Shown here: positions 18,449 through 28,455 of the stretch, in pieces | Position numbering within the stretch: position 1 is the stretch's first letter | Layout of the letters: every line of letters starts with the position of its first letter | Source: Roseibium sp. | GTDB taxonomy: Bacteria > Pseudomonadota > Alphaproteobacteria > Rhizobiales > Stappiaceae | Reading direction: 5' to 3' | DNA: 64,000 bases | Assembly: GCA_017643925.1 (NCBI GenBank) | Contig: JAEPML010000003.1 | Span: 62,001-126,000 of the forward strand | The notes under the pieces: model-generated | The model's input: only the letters and a program-made list of their open reading frames with translations | Told to the model about the DNA's origin: nothing | The model's database searches: none | Made by a program: the position numbers and the translations under genes

Positions 18449-21217
18449 TTATTCAGCTGCTTCCTGTTGATGCGCCGGTCCGATCCGGGCGGCGCAGAAC
18501 TTGAACTCCGGGATCTTGCCGAAAGGATCCAGTTGCGGATTGGTCAGAACATTTGCAGGGGCCTCAAAGAAGCAGAACGGGATGAACAGCATACCCGTTG
18601 AGACATCCCGGTCTGCCCTCAGGGTCAGGGTGATGGCACCACGCCTGGTCTCGACCGTTACCTGCTGCCCGATTTCCAGCCCGGAGAGTTTGATGTCACG
18701 CGGGTTCATGGAAACGACCGGATCCGGCTCGATGGCATCCAGAACCGCAGCCCGGCGTGTCATCGCACCGGTGTGCCAGTGCTCCAGCATGCGACCCGTC
18801 GTCAGCACCAGCGGGAACTCGGTGTCGGGCAATTCGTCCGGTGGCACCAGATCCGTGGGCACGATCCTGCCGCGCCCGTCCGCCGTCGGGAAGGATTGTC
18901 CAAACAGGATCTCGTTGCCCGGTTTGTCCGGTGCGTCCGCCGGATAGGTGACCGTGCCGTCCCGTTCCAGCCGATCCCAGCTGATATTGGCGAGCGAGCC
19001 CATATGGGAGCGCATTTCCTCATAGATCGCCGGAACACCATCATAGGACCAGTTCAGGCCCAGGCGATTGGCGATCTCGATCATCAGTTCCCAGTCTGCC
19101 CTGGCCTCTCCCGGCATTGGCACACAGGGACGGCCGATCTGAACCTGCCGGTTGGTGTTGGTATAGGTTCCGAGTTTTTCCGCATGGGCGGAAGCGGGCA
19201 GGATCACGTCTGCATGCCAGGCCGTCTCAGTCAGGAAGATATCCTGCACCACCAGGTGTTTCAGGCTGGAGAGAGCCTTGCGGGCATGAGTCTGGTCCGG
19301 GTCGGACATGGCCGGGTTTTCACCCTGCACATACATGGCCTCGATACCGCCTGCCAGAATGTCGTCCATGATCTCCACAACCGTCAGTCCGCGCACGGGA
19401 TCAAGCGTCCGGCCCCAGGCATCTTCATATTCGGACCGGATGTCCGCATTCTCCACGGAACGGTAATCCGGGAAGACCATCGGGATCAGACCCGCATCGG
19501 ACGCGCCCTGAACATTGTTCTGGCCGCGCAGCGGGTGCAGCCCCGTTCCGGGTCGTCCGATCTGGCCCGTCGTCAGCGCCATTGCGATCAGGCAGCGCAC
19601 ATTGTCCGTGCCATGAACGTGCTGCGAGACACCCATGCCCCAGAAGATGATCGACCTGGCGCTGGTCGCGTAGAGTCTGGCAACCTCGCGCAAGGTCTGC
19701 GCATCGATGCCGCAGACCGGTTCCATCGCTTCCGGCGTGAACTCGCGGATCTTCTCCTTCAAGGCATCAAACCCGTCGACATGTGCCGCAATATATTGCT
19801 GATCATACAGCTCTTCGGAGATGATCACGTTCAATATCGCGTTCAGCATGGCCACGTCCGTGCCCGGCTTGAACTTCAGGCCGTAATCGGCGTGGCGCAT
19901 CAGGCCCTGGCCGCGCGGATCCATCACGATCAGCTTGGTACCGCTCTTTGCGGCCTGCTTGATATAGGTCGCCGCGACCGGGTGGTTTTGCTCCGGCCGC
20001 GCCCCGATCACGATCATGCAGTCGGCATCACCAGCAGCATTGAAAGGTGCTGTCACCGCGCCGGACCCGATGCCTTCCATCAACGCTGCAACGGAAGAGG
20101 CATGGCAAAGCCGGGTGCAATGGTCGACATTGTTGGTCTGGAAACCCTGCCGGATCAGCTTCTGAAAAAGGTAAGCCTCTTCGTTTGAGCCCTTGGCGGA
20201 ACCGAAACCGGCGATACCCGCCCCACCCTTGGCCTCAAAGCTCGCCTTCAGTCCGTCGGCAGCCTTGTCGAGCGCTTCTTCCCAGGAAGCTTCCCGGAAA
20301 TAGTCGAGATGGTTTTCGCGGCTCATGGAGATGTCGCCACGCTTCGGAGCATCATCCCGGCGGATCAGGGGCCTTGTCAGGCGTTCGGGGCTGGAAACAT
20401 AGTCGAAACCGAAGCGGCCCTTCACGCAAAGCCTGTTCTCGTTGGCCGGGCCATCCCGTCCCTCGACCTTCACGATCGTGCCATCCTTGACGGACACGGA
20501 GGTCAGGCACCCGACACCACAGAACGGGCAGACGCTGTCGATGGTCTCCTCCTCGAAAACCTGCCGCGTCTTGCCGGCATCATCCAGAAGGCTCTTTTCC
20601 ATCAAGGCACCGGTGGGACATGCGGCTACGCACTCTCCGCAGGCAACGCAGGTCGACAGGCCCATCGGGTCGGCGAGATCGAAGACAGGCATGGTGTGGG
20701 ACCCGCGATCCGCCATGCCGATGACATCATTGACCTGAACCTCGCGGCAGGCCCGTTCGCACAGGTTACAGGCGATACAGGCATCAAGGTTGACTGCAAT
20801 AGCCGGGTGGGAAATGTCCTGGGCCGGTTTTTCGCACGGCGCAAAACGGCTCTCAGTCACACCGATTGCATCCGACCATTTCCAGAAATCACTGTCCGGA
20901 TCCGGATGGGAATCGCGGTCGGGCTGGTCCGAAGCCAACAGCTCGAAAACCATTTCGCGGGCCTTGCTGGCGCGTTCGGTTTCGGTCTTTACCACCATGC
21001 CTTCGGACGGGGTGCGAATGCAGGAGGCTGCAAGCGTGCGCTCGCCTTCGATATCAACCATGCAGGCCCGGCAATTGCCATCAGAGCGATAGCCCGGTGC
21101 GTCCTTGTGGCAGAGATGCGGAATCGCAACGCCTTCCCGCTTGGCCACCTGCCAGATGGTTTCGCCTTCCTGTGCCGTGACGTCCTTGCCGTCGAGAGAG
21201 AATGTGACGCCGCTCAT
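18449..21217 (-). CDS. fdsA: NAD-linked formate dehydrogenase, alpha (molybdopterin) subunit
   Basis: The 922-residue subunit oxidises formate to CO2 at a bis-MGD molybdenum or tungsten site. The N-terminal 2Fe-2S domain has HLCHKDAPGYRSDGNCRAC. Next come a His/Cys 4Fe-4S region and two ferredoxin-type clusters (CIACNLCERAC, CVACGECVAACPTGA). The catalytic domain begins with CPFCGVGC and carries the active-site DHCTRLCHASSV. The metal ligand there is Cys, not selenocysteine. The gene start overlaps the stop of the beta-subunit gene by four bases (ATGA), so the two are translationally coupled. The symbol follows the cytosolic FdsA type. Confidence 0.93.
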   Translation of the reverse strand: MSGVTFSLDGKDVTAQEGETIWQVAKREGVAIPHLCHKDAPGYRSDGNCRACMVDIEGERTLAASCIRTPSEGMVVKTETERASKAREMVFELLASDQPDRDSHPDPDSDFWKWSDAIGVTESRFAPCEKPAQDISHPAIAVNLDACIACNLCERACREVQVNDVIGMADRGSHTMPVFDLADPMGLSTCVACGECVAACPTGALMEKSLLDDAGKTRQVFEEETIDSVCPFCGVGCLTSVSVKDGTIVKVEGRDGPANENRLCVKGRFGFDYVSSPERLTRPLIRRDDAPKRGDISMSRENHLDYFREASWEEALDKAADGLKASFEAKGGAGIAGFGSAKGSNEEAYLFQKLIRQGFQTNNVDHCTRLCHASSVAALMEGIGSGAVTAPFNAAGDADCMIVIGARPEQNHPVAATYIKQAAKSGTKLIVMDPRGQGLMRHADYGLKFKPGTDVAMLNAILNVIISEELYDQQYIAAHVDGFDALKEKIREFTPEAMEPVCGIDAQTLREVARLYATSARSIIFWGMGVSQHVHGTDNVRCLIAMALTTGQIGRPGTGLHPLRGQNNVQGASDAGLIPMVFPDYRSVENADIRSEYEDAWGRTLDPVRGLTVVEIMDDILAGGIEAMYVQGENPAMSDPDQTHARKALSSLKHLVVQDIFLTETAWHADVILPASAHAEKLGTYTNTNRQVQIGRPCVPMPGEARADWELMIEIANRLGLNWSYDGVPAIYEEMRSHMGSLANISWDRLERDGTVTYPADAPDKPGNEILFGQSFPTADGRGRIVPTDLVPPDELPDTEFPLVLTTGRMLEHWHTGAMTRRAAVLDAIEPDPVVSMNPRDIKLSGLEIGQQVTVETRRGAITLTLRADRDVSTGMLFIPFCFFEAPANVLTNPQLDPFGKIPEFKFCAARIGPAHQQEAAE

Positions 21218-22890
21218 CGTTCAAACTCCTCCGGAAAGAATTTCAGGACGGAGGCAACCGGATTGCTGGCCGCCTGGCCGAGACCGCAGATCGATGCGGA
21301 CCGCATGACGGCATCAAGATCCGAGATCTTTGCTTCGTCCCAATCCCCGGCAGCAAGAAGCTGCTCCATCTTTTCCGTGCCGGACCGGCAGGGCGTGCAC
21401 TGGCCACAACTCTCATGCTTGAAGAAGCGCATGAGGTTCAAGGCCACATCCCGCATGTCATCCTGGTCGGAAAACACCACGATCGCGTGGGATCCAATGA
21501 AACAGTCATGCTTGTCGAGCGTCCCGAAATCGAGCGGTTCGTCACCAAGCGATGCCGGAAGAATACCGCCTGACGCACCACCGGGCAGGTAACCCTTGAA
21601 GCTGTGACCGTCTTCCATGCCACCGCAGTATTCTTCGAGAAGCTCGTTCATGGTGATGCCTGCGGGCGCCAGTTTGACACCGGGTTCTTTCACGCGTCCG
21701 GAGACCGAGAAGGACCGGAAACCCTTGTGGTCGCGGCGGCCCTGGCTTGCGAACCAGTCGGGTCCCTTCTCCACGATATCGCGGATCCAGAACAGGGTTT
21801 CGACATTGTGGTTAAGCGTCGGGCGGCCGAAGAGACCCACTTGCGCAATGAAGGGTGGCCGGTGGCGCGGCAGGCCGCGTTTGCCTTCGATCGATTCGAT
21901 CATGGCGCTTTCTTCACCGCAGATATACGCCCCTGCACCCCTTCGCAATTCGATGTCGATATCGGTGATGATGCCTGCGGCACGCAGGGCCTCGATCTCG
22001 GTTTTCAGGATATACAGCACGGCCGGGTATTCATCGCGCATGTAGAGATAAACGCGCGCAGCTGAAATTGCGTGTGCCGCAATCAGGGCGCCTTCCAGCA
22101 ACCTGTGCGGATCGCGTTCCAGGTGATACCTGTCCTTGAACGTCCCGGGTTCACCTTCATCGCCATTGATCGTCAGATACTTGGGACCGGGCAGATCATG
22201 CACGATCTTCCACTTGCTTCCGGTCGGAAAGCCTGCACCGCCAAGGCCACGCAACCCCGCCTCCAGTGCCTTGTCGGCAAGCGCGGCGGCGTTGAACTCG
22301 CCATTGCGGACACGCTCCAGAAGCTGATATCCGCCATCTGCGCGATAGGCTTCCAGTCCGACATAATCCGGCAGACGGGCCGCCGTGTCGTCTTCGAAAA
22401 GAACAGCCCGCACTGAAATCTCGGTTGCATCGTCAACGGCGCGTTTGCCCACCTGAACAGCCGGTGCGGTGTTGCAGCGTCCGATGCACGGGACCTTCTG
22501 AATTCGAACCCTGGCCGGATCGACCCCGTTTTGAAGGGCCGCCGCCAGCGCGTCGGCGCCCTTGAGAGCGCAGGTGACGCTGTCACACACGCGCACGGTC
22601 ACCGGTGCCGGCTTGTCTTCACCTTCGCGCACGATGTCGAAATGGTGATAGAAGCTCGCAACTTCGTAGACCTCTGCCTGGGAAAGCTTCATTTCCTCAG
22701 CGAGCGCACGCAGGTGACGCGCTTCCAGGCAGCCGAAATGGTCCTGGATCTTGTGCAGATGCTCGATCAAGAGATCCCGGCGGCGTGGCTCGTCGCCCAA
22801 GAGGGCAACGACTTCGCTCAGCGCGGTGTCTTCCAATTGACGCCCTTTTGGCTGGGACGGCTTTCGTGAAAGCCCCTTGCCGAAAGACAT
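21214..22890 (-). CDS. fdsB: NAD-linked formate dehydrogenase, fused NuoE-NuoF-type diaphorase subunit
   Basis: The protein of about 558 residues is a fusion. Residues about 30-165 form a NuoE-like thioredoxin-fold domain with 2Fe-2S ligands (CDSVTCALKG, CIGRCNTAPAV). The rest is a NuoF-like FMN and NADH-binding domain (GLGGAGFPTGSKW, NGDEGEPGTFKDR, GAGAYICGEESAMIESIEG) ending with the 4Fe-4S motif ESCGQCTPCRSGTEKM. It passes electrons from the alpha subunit to NAD. The ATG at 22890 has GGGAGGAA upstream. In many fds operons the two parts are separate genes (fdsG, fdsB). No accessory fdsC, fdsD or fdhD gene lies alongside. Confidence 0.92.
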   Translation of the reverse strand: MSFGKGLSRKPSQPKGRQLEDTALSEVVALLGDEPRRRDLLIEHLHKIQDHFGCLEARHLRALAEEMKLSQAEVYEVASFYHHFDIVREGEDKPAPVTVRVCDSVTCALKGADALAAALQNGVDPARVRIQKVPCIGRCNTAPAVQVGKRAVDDATEISVRAVLFEDDTAARLPDYVGLEAYRADGGYQLLERVRNGEFNAAALADKALEAGLRGLGGAGFPTGSKWKIVHDLPGPKYLTINGDEGEPGTFKDRYHLERDPHRLLEGALIAAHAISAARVYLYMRDEYPAVLYILKTEIEALRAAGIITDIDIELRRGAGAYICGEESAMIESIEGKRGLPRHRPPFIAQVGLFGRPTLNHNVETLFWIRDIVEKGPDWFASQGRRDHKGFRSFSVSGRVKEPGVKLAPAGITMNELLEEYCGGMEDGHSFKGYLPGGASGGILPASLGDEPLDFGTLDKHDCFIGSHAIVVFSDQDDMRDVALNLMRFFKHESCGQCTPCRSGTEKMEQLLAAGDWDEAKISDLDAVMRSASICGLGQAASNPVASVLKFFPEEFER

Positions 22891-23106
22891 TGGCGTTCCT
22901 CCCAAATACTCCAGTCCGCGCACCCTTGTCAGCGACGCGGGAACCTGCGGTACATTCTGTCGTTTACCGGCGGCAAAACCGTGGCCGGTTCTGCCGATCC
23001 GATCAAATTTGAGAGGATGTTAGCTGCGCTCAAAACAGCTTTCTGTTTGAAAAACGACAATGGAAGCTTCAAAGCTGACGCTTTGACGACGTCCCGTTGG
23101 AGACCG

Positions 23107-23640
23107 TCAGGCCGTCAGATGGGAAAAGGCCGCAACAACCCGTTCGTAAACCGGGCGCTTGAACGGCACGATCAAACCGGGCAATTCGGCCGCATCCGCC
23201 CACCGCCAGGCGCTGAATTCGGCCGAATGGCCGTCCGGCGGCGTCAGGATGTTGATCTCGTCATCATCGCCTTCGAAACGGTAAGCGATCCAGCGCTGTG
23301 CCTGGCCGCGGTGTTTCTTGCCCCGGCGCGAAGTCCTTTGCACGTCTTCCGGATAGTCATAGGCGAACCATTCCGGCGCTTCTTCCAGAAGGGAAACCGA
23401 CTGGACAGATGTTTCTTCGTAGAGCTCTCGGCGGGCAGCGGTTTCAGGTGCTTCCCCCTTGTCGATGCCGCCCTGGGGCATCTGCCAGGAATATTTGTAT
23501 GTCGAGGATTTTTCGCCGTCGTCCCGGCTACCGATCCACACTTTTCCGGCCTTGTTGATCAACATGATGCCAACACAGGGGCGATAGGGAAGCCCCCCAT
23601 CCGGCTCGGGAAAGCCAGGTCCGAGTTCTAGTCTTGCCAC
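23107..23640 (-). CDS. rppH: RNA pyrophosphohydrolase (Nudix)
   Basis: The 177-residue Nudix hydrolase removes pyrophosphate from the 5' end of triphosphorylated mRNA, starting decay. The start of the Nudix box reads [17 protein letters not shown] and continues [15 protein letters not shown] and WQMPQGGID match the RppH/NudH group. It is the last gene of the envC-ctpA-yibQ-rppH block, lying 25 bp after the deacetylase-like gene. Confidence 0.94.
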   Translation of the reverse strand: MARLELGPGFPEPDGGLPYRPCVGIMLINKAGKVWIGSRDDGEKSSTYKYSWQMPQGGIDKGEAPETAARRELYEETSVQSVSLLEEAPEWFAYDYPEDVQRTSRRGKKHRGQAQRWIAYRFEGDDDEINILTPPDGHSAEFSAWRWADAAELPGLIVPFKRPVYERVVAAFSHLTA

Positions 23641-23664
23641 GGAGGTTCCTACTTCTTGTGCACT

Positions 23665-24810
23665 CTACTTGTCGACTGTGGCGCTGATCGGCACCAGCTG
23701 CAAACCACGATCTTCCAGATCCCGTACCCATTTTTCGAGCTGGCGTACAGTCACCGGCAGCGCGGACCCTGCAGCAACCGCGTATCCGCGTGCACGAGCA
23801 ATACCTTCCAGTTGCAACAGTTTCGCGTCAATGTCGTCTTCCCGCGGAACTTCGTCCAACACGACATCCACGCCACTGAAGGGAACCCGCATTTCCGTGG
23901 CCAGATCGCCCGCGATGCTGCGCGACGACGTGCCGTTGTCGACGAACATCAAACCGCGTCCTTTCAACTTCTCGAGCAGGAATTCCATGGAGGGTTTTGT
24001 CGACGTGAAGCGTGCGCCCATCTCGTTGATCGTACCGACATAATTGGTCACGCGGGTCAGGAGATAGGCCATCCGGTCGAGCATCTCCGCCGGGCGCAGG
24101 CTGACAAGCAGAGTGTGCGGGCCAGGGTCGTTGTCCGGAAAATCGAACGGTTCCAGAGGCAATTGCAGCAGCAATTCGTGGCCCCGCATGCGCGCCTGTT
24201 GCATCCAGAGATCCAGGCTCTCGCCATAGGGCGCCAGAGCGAAGGTAACTTCGGAAGGCAAGCGGTCGATCGCATTCTGGGTGCCGGTCTCGCTGAGGCC
24301 GAGCCCGCTCACGACTACCGCAATTCGCGGAATGGACGAGAATTCCCGCATGACAGGCCGGGAATAGGCGTCAAGCGGCCGGACACCGGCTGCGCTCACT
24401 TTTGGCAGGAAACCATAGTCTGACCGCTCGCTCACGCGCGTGTCGGGATTGATCGACAGGCGTTCGACGGGGGACTCGGGTCCCAGGCCGTCCGGACGAA
24501 GAACCATGTCGTAGCGGGGACCCAACAGGTCCTTGCTGGTTTCCGGACGCAGGTTCGGTCCAAGATCGTCGCCGATTCCGGGCCTGATCTCGACAACCTC
24601 GATATCTCTTGAAGTCACGCCTTCGACAACCGCATCAAGCGGAACCACGGCAACAGGCTCGCCCCCGAGCGGATCATCAACCACGAGCATCCAAACGAGC
24701 GTCGTGGTCGCGAATACGCTGATTATTCCAGCACCGATCAGTCCGAACGGCAGCTTGATAAGCCGCCGTTTTCCCATCCCTAGGGGAGCTGTGAGATCTT
24801 CGCTCGACAT
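23665..24810 (-). CDS. Divergent polysaccharide deacetylase family protein (YibQ type)
   Basis: The 381-residue protein has one N-terminal membrane anchor (about residues 18-44), a low-conservation linker, and a C-terminal domain of the divergent polysaccharide deacetylase family. That domain is marked by IAVVVSGLGLSETGTQNAI, FALAPYG, RGHELLLQLPLEPFDFPDNDPGPHTLL (in parts), NEMGARFTS and FVDNGTSSRS. The family lies beside envC and ctpA in many proteobacteria and is thought to act on cell-wall or surface polysaccharide. Its enzymatic activity is not established. Confidence 0.88.
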   Translation of the reverse strand: MSSEDLTAPLGMGKRRLIKLPFGLIGAGIISVFATTTLVWMLVVDDPLGGEPVAVVPLDAVVEGVTSRDIEVVEIRPGIGDDLGPNLRPETSKDLLGPRYDMVLRPDGLGPESPVERLSINPDTRVSERSDYGFLPKVSAAGVRPLDAYSRPVMREFSSIPRIAVVVSGLGLSETGTQNAIDRLPSEVTFALAPYGESLDLWMQQARMRGHELLLQLPLEPFDFPDNDPGPHTLLVSLRPAEMLDRMAYLLTRVTNYVGTINEMGARFTSTKPSMEFLLEKLKGRGLMFVDNGTSSRSIAGDLATEMRVPFSGVDVVLDEVPREDDIDAKLLQLEGIARARGYAVAAGSALPVTVRQLEKWVRDLEDRGLQLVPISATVDK

Positions 24811-24916
24811 TTGGCTCCAAAGCCTTTTACCGGCACGAGGCCGGTTTCATTCAGTTGTCGAAATACGCAATACAAATGAGAGTCGCGCACTGGAGAACCA
24901 GTGCGCGAAGACGTTG

Positions 24917-26245
24917 TCAGTTCTTGACCGCAGCGCTGTCCGACACCGGCGGGAAGGCGCTGTTCACCTGGACACCGCGCAGCAGGTCCAGAGCAAGCTT
25001 CAGCTGAGTGTCTTCCTCGGGATTGGAAGGCACGTAGGCCTGGCTACCGGACTGCTCTTCGCCCTCGGCTTCAAGGTGGCCGCGCAGACCGGCTTCACCC
25101 TTGGTGTCGACCCGGCCGACGAGCTCTTCAGGCAGATCCTGGAGGGCTTCGATGTCCGGTACGATACCCTTTGCCTGGATCGAGGTTCCGGACGGCGTGT
25201 AGTAACGTGCCGTCGTCAGGCGGATTGCGCCGTTCGCACCAAGCGGAATGATGGTCTGAACGGAGCCCTTGCCGAAGGACCGGGTCCCGAGGATGGTCGC
25301 CCTGCGATGGTCCTGCAGAGCGCCGGCGACGATCTCGGATGCCGACGCAGAACCGCCGTTCACCAGTATGATCACCGGCTTGCCACCCGTCAGATCACCG
25401 GCACGCGCATTGTAGCGCTGGGTTTCTTCAGCTTCACGGCCGCGGGTCGAGACGATCTCACCGCGATCCAGGAACGCGTCGGAAACTGCAATCGCCTGGT
25501 CGAGAAGACCGCCCGGATTGTTCCGCAGATCGATGACAAAGCCCTTGAGCTTGTCTTCACCGATCTTGTCAGCGGTCTCTTCCAGGCCCTTCTTCAGCCC
25601 GTCGAAAGTCTGTTCGTTGAACTGCGTGACACGTACATAGCCAACATCATCCTCTTCGCGCCAGCGCACGGAACGGATGCGGATAATGTCGCGCGTGATC
25701 GTGATATCGAAGGGTTCAGTGCGCCCTTCGCGGCGGATCGTCACAACGATATCGGTCTTGACCGGACCGCGCATTTTCTCGACGGCTTCGTTGAGTGTCA
25801 GACCCTGAACCTGCTCACCGTCGATATAGGTGATGAGATCGCCCGCGAGCACGCCGGCCTTTGCCGCCGGTGTATCGTCGATCGGGGACACGACCTTCAC
25901 CAGGCCTTCTTCCATGGTGACTTCAATGCCAAGTCCGCCAAATTCGCCGCGGGTCTGGACCTGCATGTCCCGGAAGCTCTTGGGAGACATGTAGCTGGAA
26001 TGAGGGTCCAAAGATGTCAGCATGCCGTTGATGGCGCTTTCGATCAGCTGTGCATCGTCCGGAACTTCCACGTAGTCTGACCGCACGCGCTCGAATACGT
26101 CCCCAAACAGGTTAAGCTGTCGGTATGTATCCGTCGCTGCCGCGTTGGCCGCAACCGACACGTTGAGCGGCATCTGGGACATTGTCGTGATCGCTGCAGC
26201 CCCCATCAGGGCACCCACCAGCAGCAAGGAAGCTTTCCGTATCAT
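24917..26245 (-). CDS. ctpA: Carboxy-terminal processing protease (S41)
   Basis: The 442-residue periplasmic serine protease has a signal peptide (MIRKASLLLVGALMG onward), an N-terminal helical region, a PDZ domain (GLVKVVSPIDDTPAAKAGVLAGDLI in parts) and an S41 domain. The catalytic Ser lies in NGGSASASEIVAGAL and the catalytic Lys in GTRSFGKGSVQT. Such proteases trim membrane and cell-wall-associated proteins. The ATG at 26245 overlaps the envC stop by four bases. The frame is open further upstream, but the signal peptide fixes the start. Confidence 0.95.
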   Translation of the reverse strand: MIRKASLLLVGALMGAAAITTMSQMPLNVSVAANAAATDTYRQLNLFGDVFERVRSDYVEVPDDAQLIESAINGMLTSLDPHSSYMSPKSFRDMQVQTRGEFGGLGIEVTMEEGLVKVVSPIDDTPAAKAGVLAGDLITYIDGEQVQGLTLNEAVEKMRGPVKTDIVVTIRREGRTEPFDITITRDIIRIRSVRWREEDDVGYVRVTQFNEQTFDGLKKGLEETADKIGEDKLKGFVIDLRNNPGGLLDQAIAVSDAFLDRGEIVSTRGREAEETQRYNARAGDLTGGKPVIILVNGGSASASEIVAGALQDHRRATILGTRSFGKGSVQTIIPLGANGAIRLTTARYYTPSGTSIQAKGIVPDIEALQDLPEELVGRVDTKGEAGLRGHLEAEGEEQSGSQAYVPSNPEEDTQLKLALDLLRGVQVNSAFPPVSDSAAVKN

Positions 26246-27633
26246 CCGCGAGCCTTTTCTTCTTCTGTGTGCGCCCACCATGGTGTGGGATCGATCGCAC
26301 GACCGTCCTTCCGAAATTCCACATATAGTATCGGCTGAGTAGAGCCCAAGCCGAAAGTTGAAGCACTTGCCCACTGAGTCGCGCCCATCAGACCTACCGG
26401 TTCCCCGGTGAGAACGAACTGCCCCAACTCGGCATCTATCCGGTCCATGCCGGCCAGAAGCACATGGTAGCCGTCGCCGGTGTTCAGGATCAAGAGCTGA
26501 CCGAAAGAACGAAACGGTCCAGCATAAACGACCCAGCCATCGGCAGGTGACGTAACATTAGAGCCCGGCCTTGTGGCAATAGATTGACCTTCCGTGGTAC
26601 CGCCAAATTCGTCTTCCTGGCCGTAGTCCTTCAACAGTGTTCCCGCAACTGGTTGAGGCAACTGACCTTTTGCATCCTGAAACGATATCGCAGGAGCCAG
26701 TCTTCCGGGATCGGCAAATGGATCAAAACTGCGAGAGGCCTTTCTGTTCTGGTCCAAAGAGGCCTGTTGCGACTTTCTGGCCGCTTCCCTGGCGCTTTCG
26801 ATTTCGGCTTCAAGGCTGGCGATCAGCTCCTGGAGCGATCCGGCCCGTGCCGCCAGTTCCGCGGCCCGCTTCTTCTCGTCCTCGAGATTGCGAACCGATT
26901 TCTGATGTTCCTGTCTTTTGGCGCTCAGGAGAAGCTCAAGACGCGACTTTTCCTCAGCCAATCGCATTGCATCCCCGCGAAGACGGTTCTTTTCCTCTGC
27001 GATGACAGCCTTCAGTCTGTGCAATTCTGCCAAGTCGGCCGCAAGCGCCTCGGTTTCAAGCTTCAATTCGGGCATTACCGCGTTCAAGAGAATCGCGCTG
27101 CGCACCGCCGAAAGGGCGTCGCTTGGCCTGACAGCCAATGCCGGTGGCGGACGCCGTCCGATGCGCTGAAGAGCCGCAAGGACTTCTGCGAGCACATCCC
27201 GACGTGCCACGAGGGAAAGCCGGACTGCATCTTCATTTTCACCGAGGCTTCTCAGGCGCCGTTCCGTGTCGCTCAGTTCGGTTTCCAGACCCTTGATCGT
27301 GTCGGACGAGCTGATGATCTTGGCATTCAGTGTTTCCCGGTCCCGATCCAGCGCCCTGATTTCACGGGCAATCGCCGCCTGACGGTCGGTTGAAACTTCA
27401 ATGTCACGAGACAGGGCGGCGAGTTCTTCCTCGCGCGATTTCTTGCGCTCAAGCGCTGCGCCTACCTCGGGAGAAACGGTCTGCTTTTTCTGCGGTTCTT
27501 CGTCGATGCTTTCTGTCGCCGCAGCCGGTCCAAGGGCCAGAAAAACAGACAGAAACAGGCTGCTCAAGAGCGAGGGGGGTACCACCCGCTTCTTAAGTCC
27601 AGGACGCACAGACATGATGCGATCCGGTTTCAA
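26242..27633 (-). CDS. envC: EnvC-like murein hydrolase activator (degenerate M23/LytM domain)
   Basis: The protein of about 463 residues has a signal peptide (SLFLSVFLALGPAAATE), two long coiled-coil stretches (about residues 55-140 and 185-300) and a C-terminal LytM domain. The zinc ligands of active M23 peptidases are not kept: the HxxxD region reads GGTTEGQSIATR and the HxH region reads YVEFRKDG. It therefore probably activates amidases during division, as EnvC does, instead of cutting peptidoglycan. The start is either TTG 27633 (GGGAG upstream) or ATG 27615. It is first in the envC-ctpA unit. Confidence 0.88.
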   Translation of the reverse strand: MKPDRIMSVRPGLKKRVVPPSLLSSLFLSVFLALGPAAATESIDEEPQKKQTVSPEVGAALERKKSREEELAALSRDIEVSTDRQAAIAREIRALDRDRETLNAKIISSSDTIKGLETELSDTERRLRSLGENEDAVRLSLVARRDVLAEVLAALQRIGRRPPPALAVRPSDALSAVRSAILLNAVMPELKLETEALAADLAELHRLKAVIAEEKNRLRGDAMRLAEEKSRLELLLSAKRQEHQKSVRNLEDEKKRAAELAARAGSLQELIASLEAEIESAREAARKSQQASLDQNRKASRSFDPFADPGRLAPAISFQDAKGQLPQPVAGTLLKDYGQEDEFGGTTEGQSIATRPGSNVTSPADGWVVYAGPFRSFGQLLILNTGDGYHVLLAGMDRIDAELGQFVLTGEPVGLMGATQWASASTFGLGSTQPILYVEFRKDGRAIDPTPWWAHTEEEKARG

Positions 27634-27894
27634 TCCGCCTTAGCTCCCAAAGGTTATCTCTTTCTGCGATACACAGTCTGCGTTAACGAACCGTTTACAT
27701 TGATGACCGGCCTGTTAACGCCGCTCCCACGCGTGCAGCGCCTAACCTCAGACTTCCGTTACGTGCCGAATGCGGCGAGATACGGGCAAAATGCCTTTTT
27801 CACACCCTTGCCAACACTTTTTGTTAACCATTGTGGCAAAAATGTCGAACATGGTTTCCGGGCAAAATCACTTGTTGATATCAACGTTTCCGCT

Positions 27895-28386
27895 TCACAC
27901 GTGCCGATACACCAGATCATCCGGTGCAGGCCGCGGCGCGTCGGGATCAGGCACGGCGCCAAGACGTTCGGCCAATAAACGCGATTTCTCGTTGTCCGGA
28001 TCAATGTAACTGACAAGTGTCTTCAAGCCGCGCTCCCCCAGGGCCCAGCCGCGCATTGCCCGCGCGGCCTCGAGTGCATAGCCCCTTCCCTCGGCCCCTT
28101 CATACAGAAACCAGCCCAGTTCGTGCTCGGGGAAAAGCGGCCCATGGTTGACACCGACCTGACCAAGGCAAGCGCGCGACGCCTTATCTTCGATCATAAG
28201 CGCTCCGTGTCCCATCAACGCCCATTGTGCGGCATCGTGGCAGAACATGCCCCAGCTGTCCGCTTCGCTTTTCGGGCCGCCCATGTACCGGGCCCGGTCG
28301 GATTGCATGAGGGCTGAGTAATCCGGCCAGTCTTCCATGGTCATTGGACGCAGCCTGAGCCTGTCCGTTTCAAGTGTCAGTGTCAC
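27895..28386 (-). CDS. GNAT-family N-acetyltransferase (RimJ/RimL type)
   Basis: The 163-residue protein begins LETDRLRLRPMTMEDWPDY, the usual start of RimJ/RimL-like acetyltransferases. The segment LGWFLYEGAEGRGYALEAARAMRGWA holds the acetyl-CoA phosphate loop (EGRGYA). SYIDPDNEKSRLLAERLGA is the C-terminal signature. It may acetylate a protein N-terminus or a small molecule. It stands between envC and rlmH as a single gene. Confidence 0.87.
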   Translation of the reverse strand: MTLTLETDRLRLRPMTMEDWPDYSALMQSDRARYMGGPKSEADSWGMFCHDAAQWALMGHGALMIEDKASRACLGQVGVNHGPLFPEHELGWFLYEGAEGRGYALEAARAMRGWALGERGLKTLVSYIDPDNEKSRLLAERLGAVPDPDAPRPAPDDLVYRHV

Positions 28387-28455
28387 GTTTCGTTTCTCCT
28401 GCCCAGTGAGACAGTGAGTTGGCGCAGTTGCCCCAAGCGGTTTCTCCCGCTGTCC

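Noticed and set aside
18773-20188. Open frame of 471 codons opposite the formate dehydrogenase alpha gene, and similar long frames opposite fdsB and ctpA
   Set aside because: High-GC antisense shadows: the minus-strand proteins carry full iron-sulfur and catalytic motifs, the plus-strand translations carry none.
18449-21217. Selenocysteine formate dehydrogenase
   Set aside because: The active-site codon in DHCTRLCH is a normal Cys codon and no in-frame TGA or SECIS-like hairpin follows.
26242-27633. Active M23 peptidase
   Set aside because: The HxxxD and HxH zinc ligands are absent, so an activator role is more likely.
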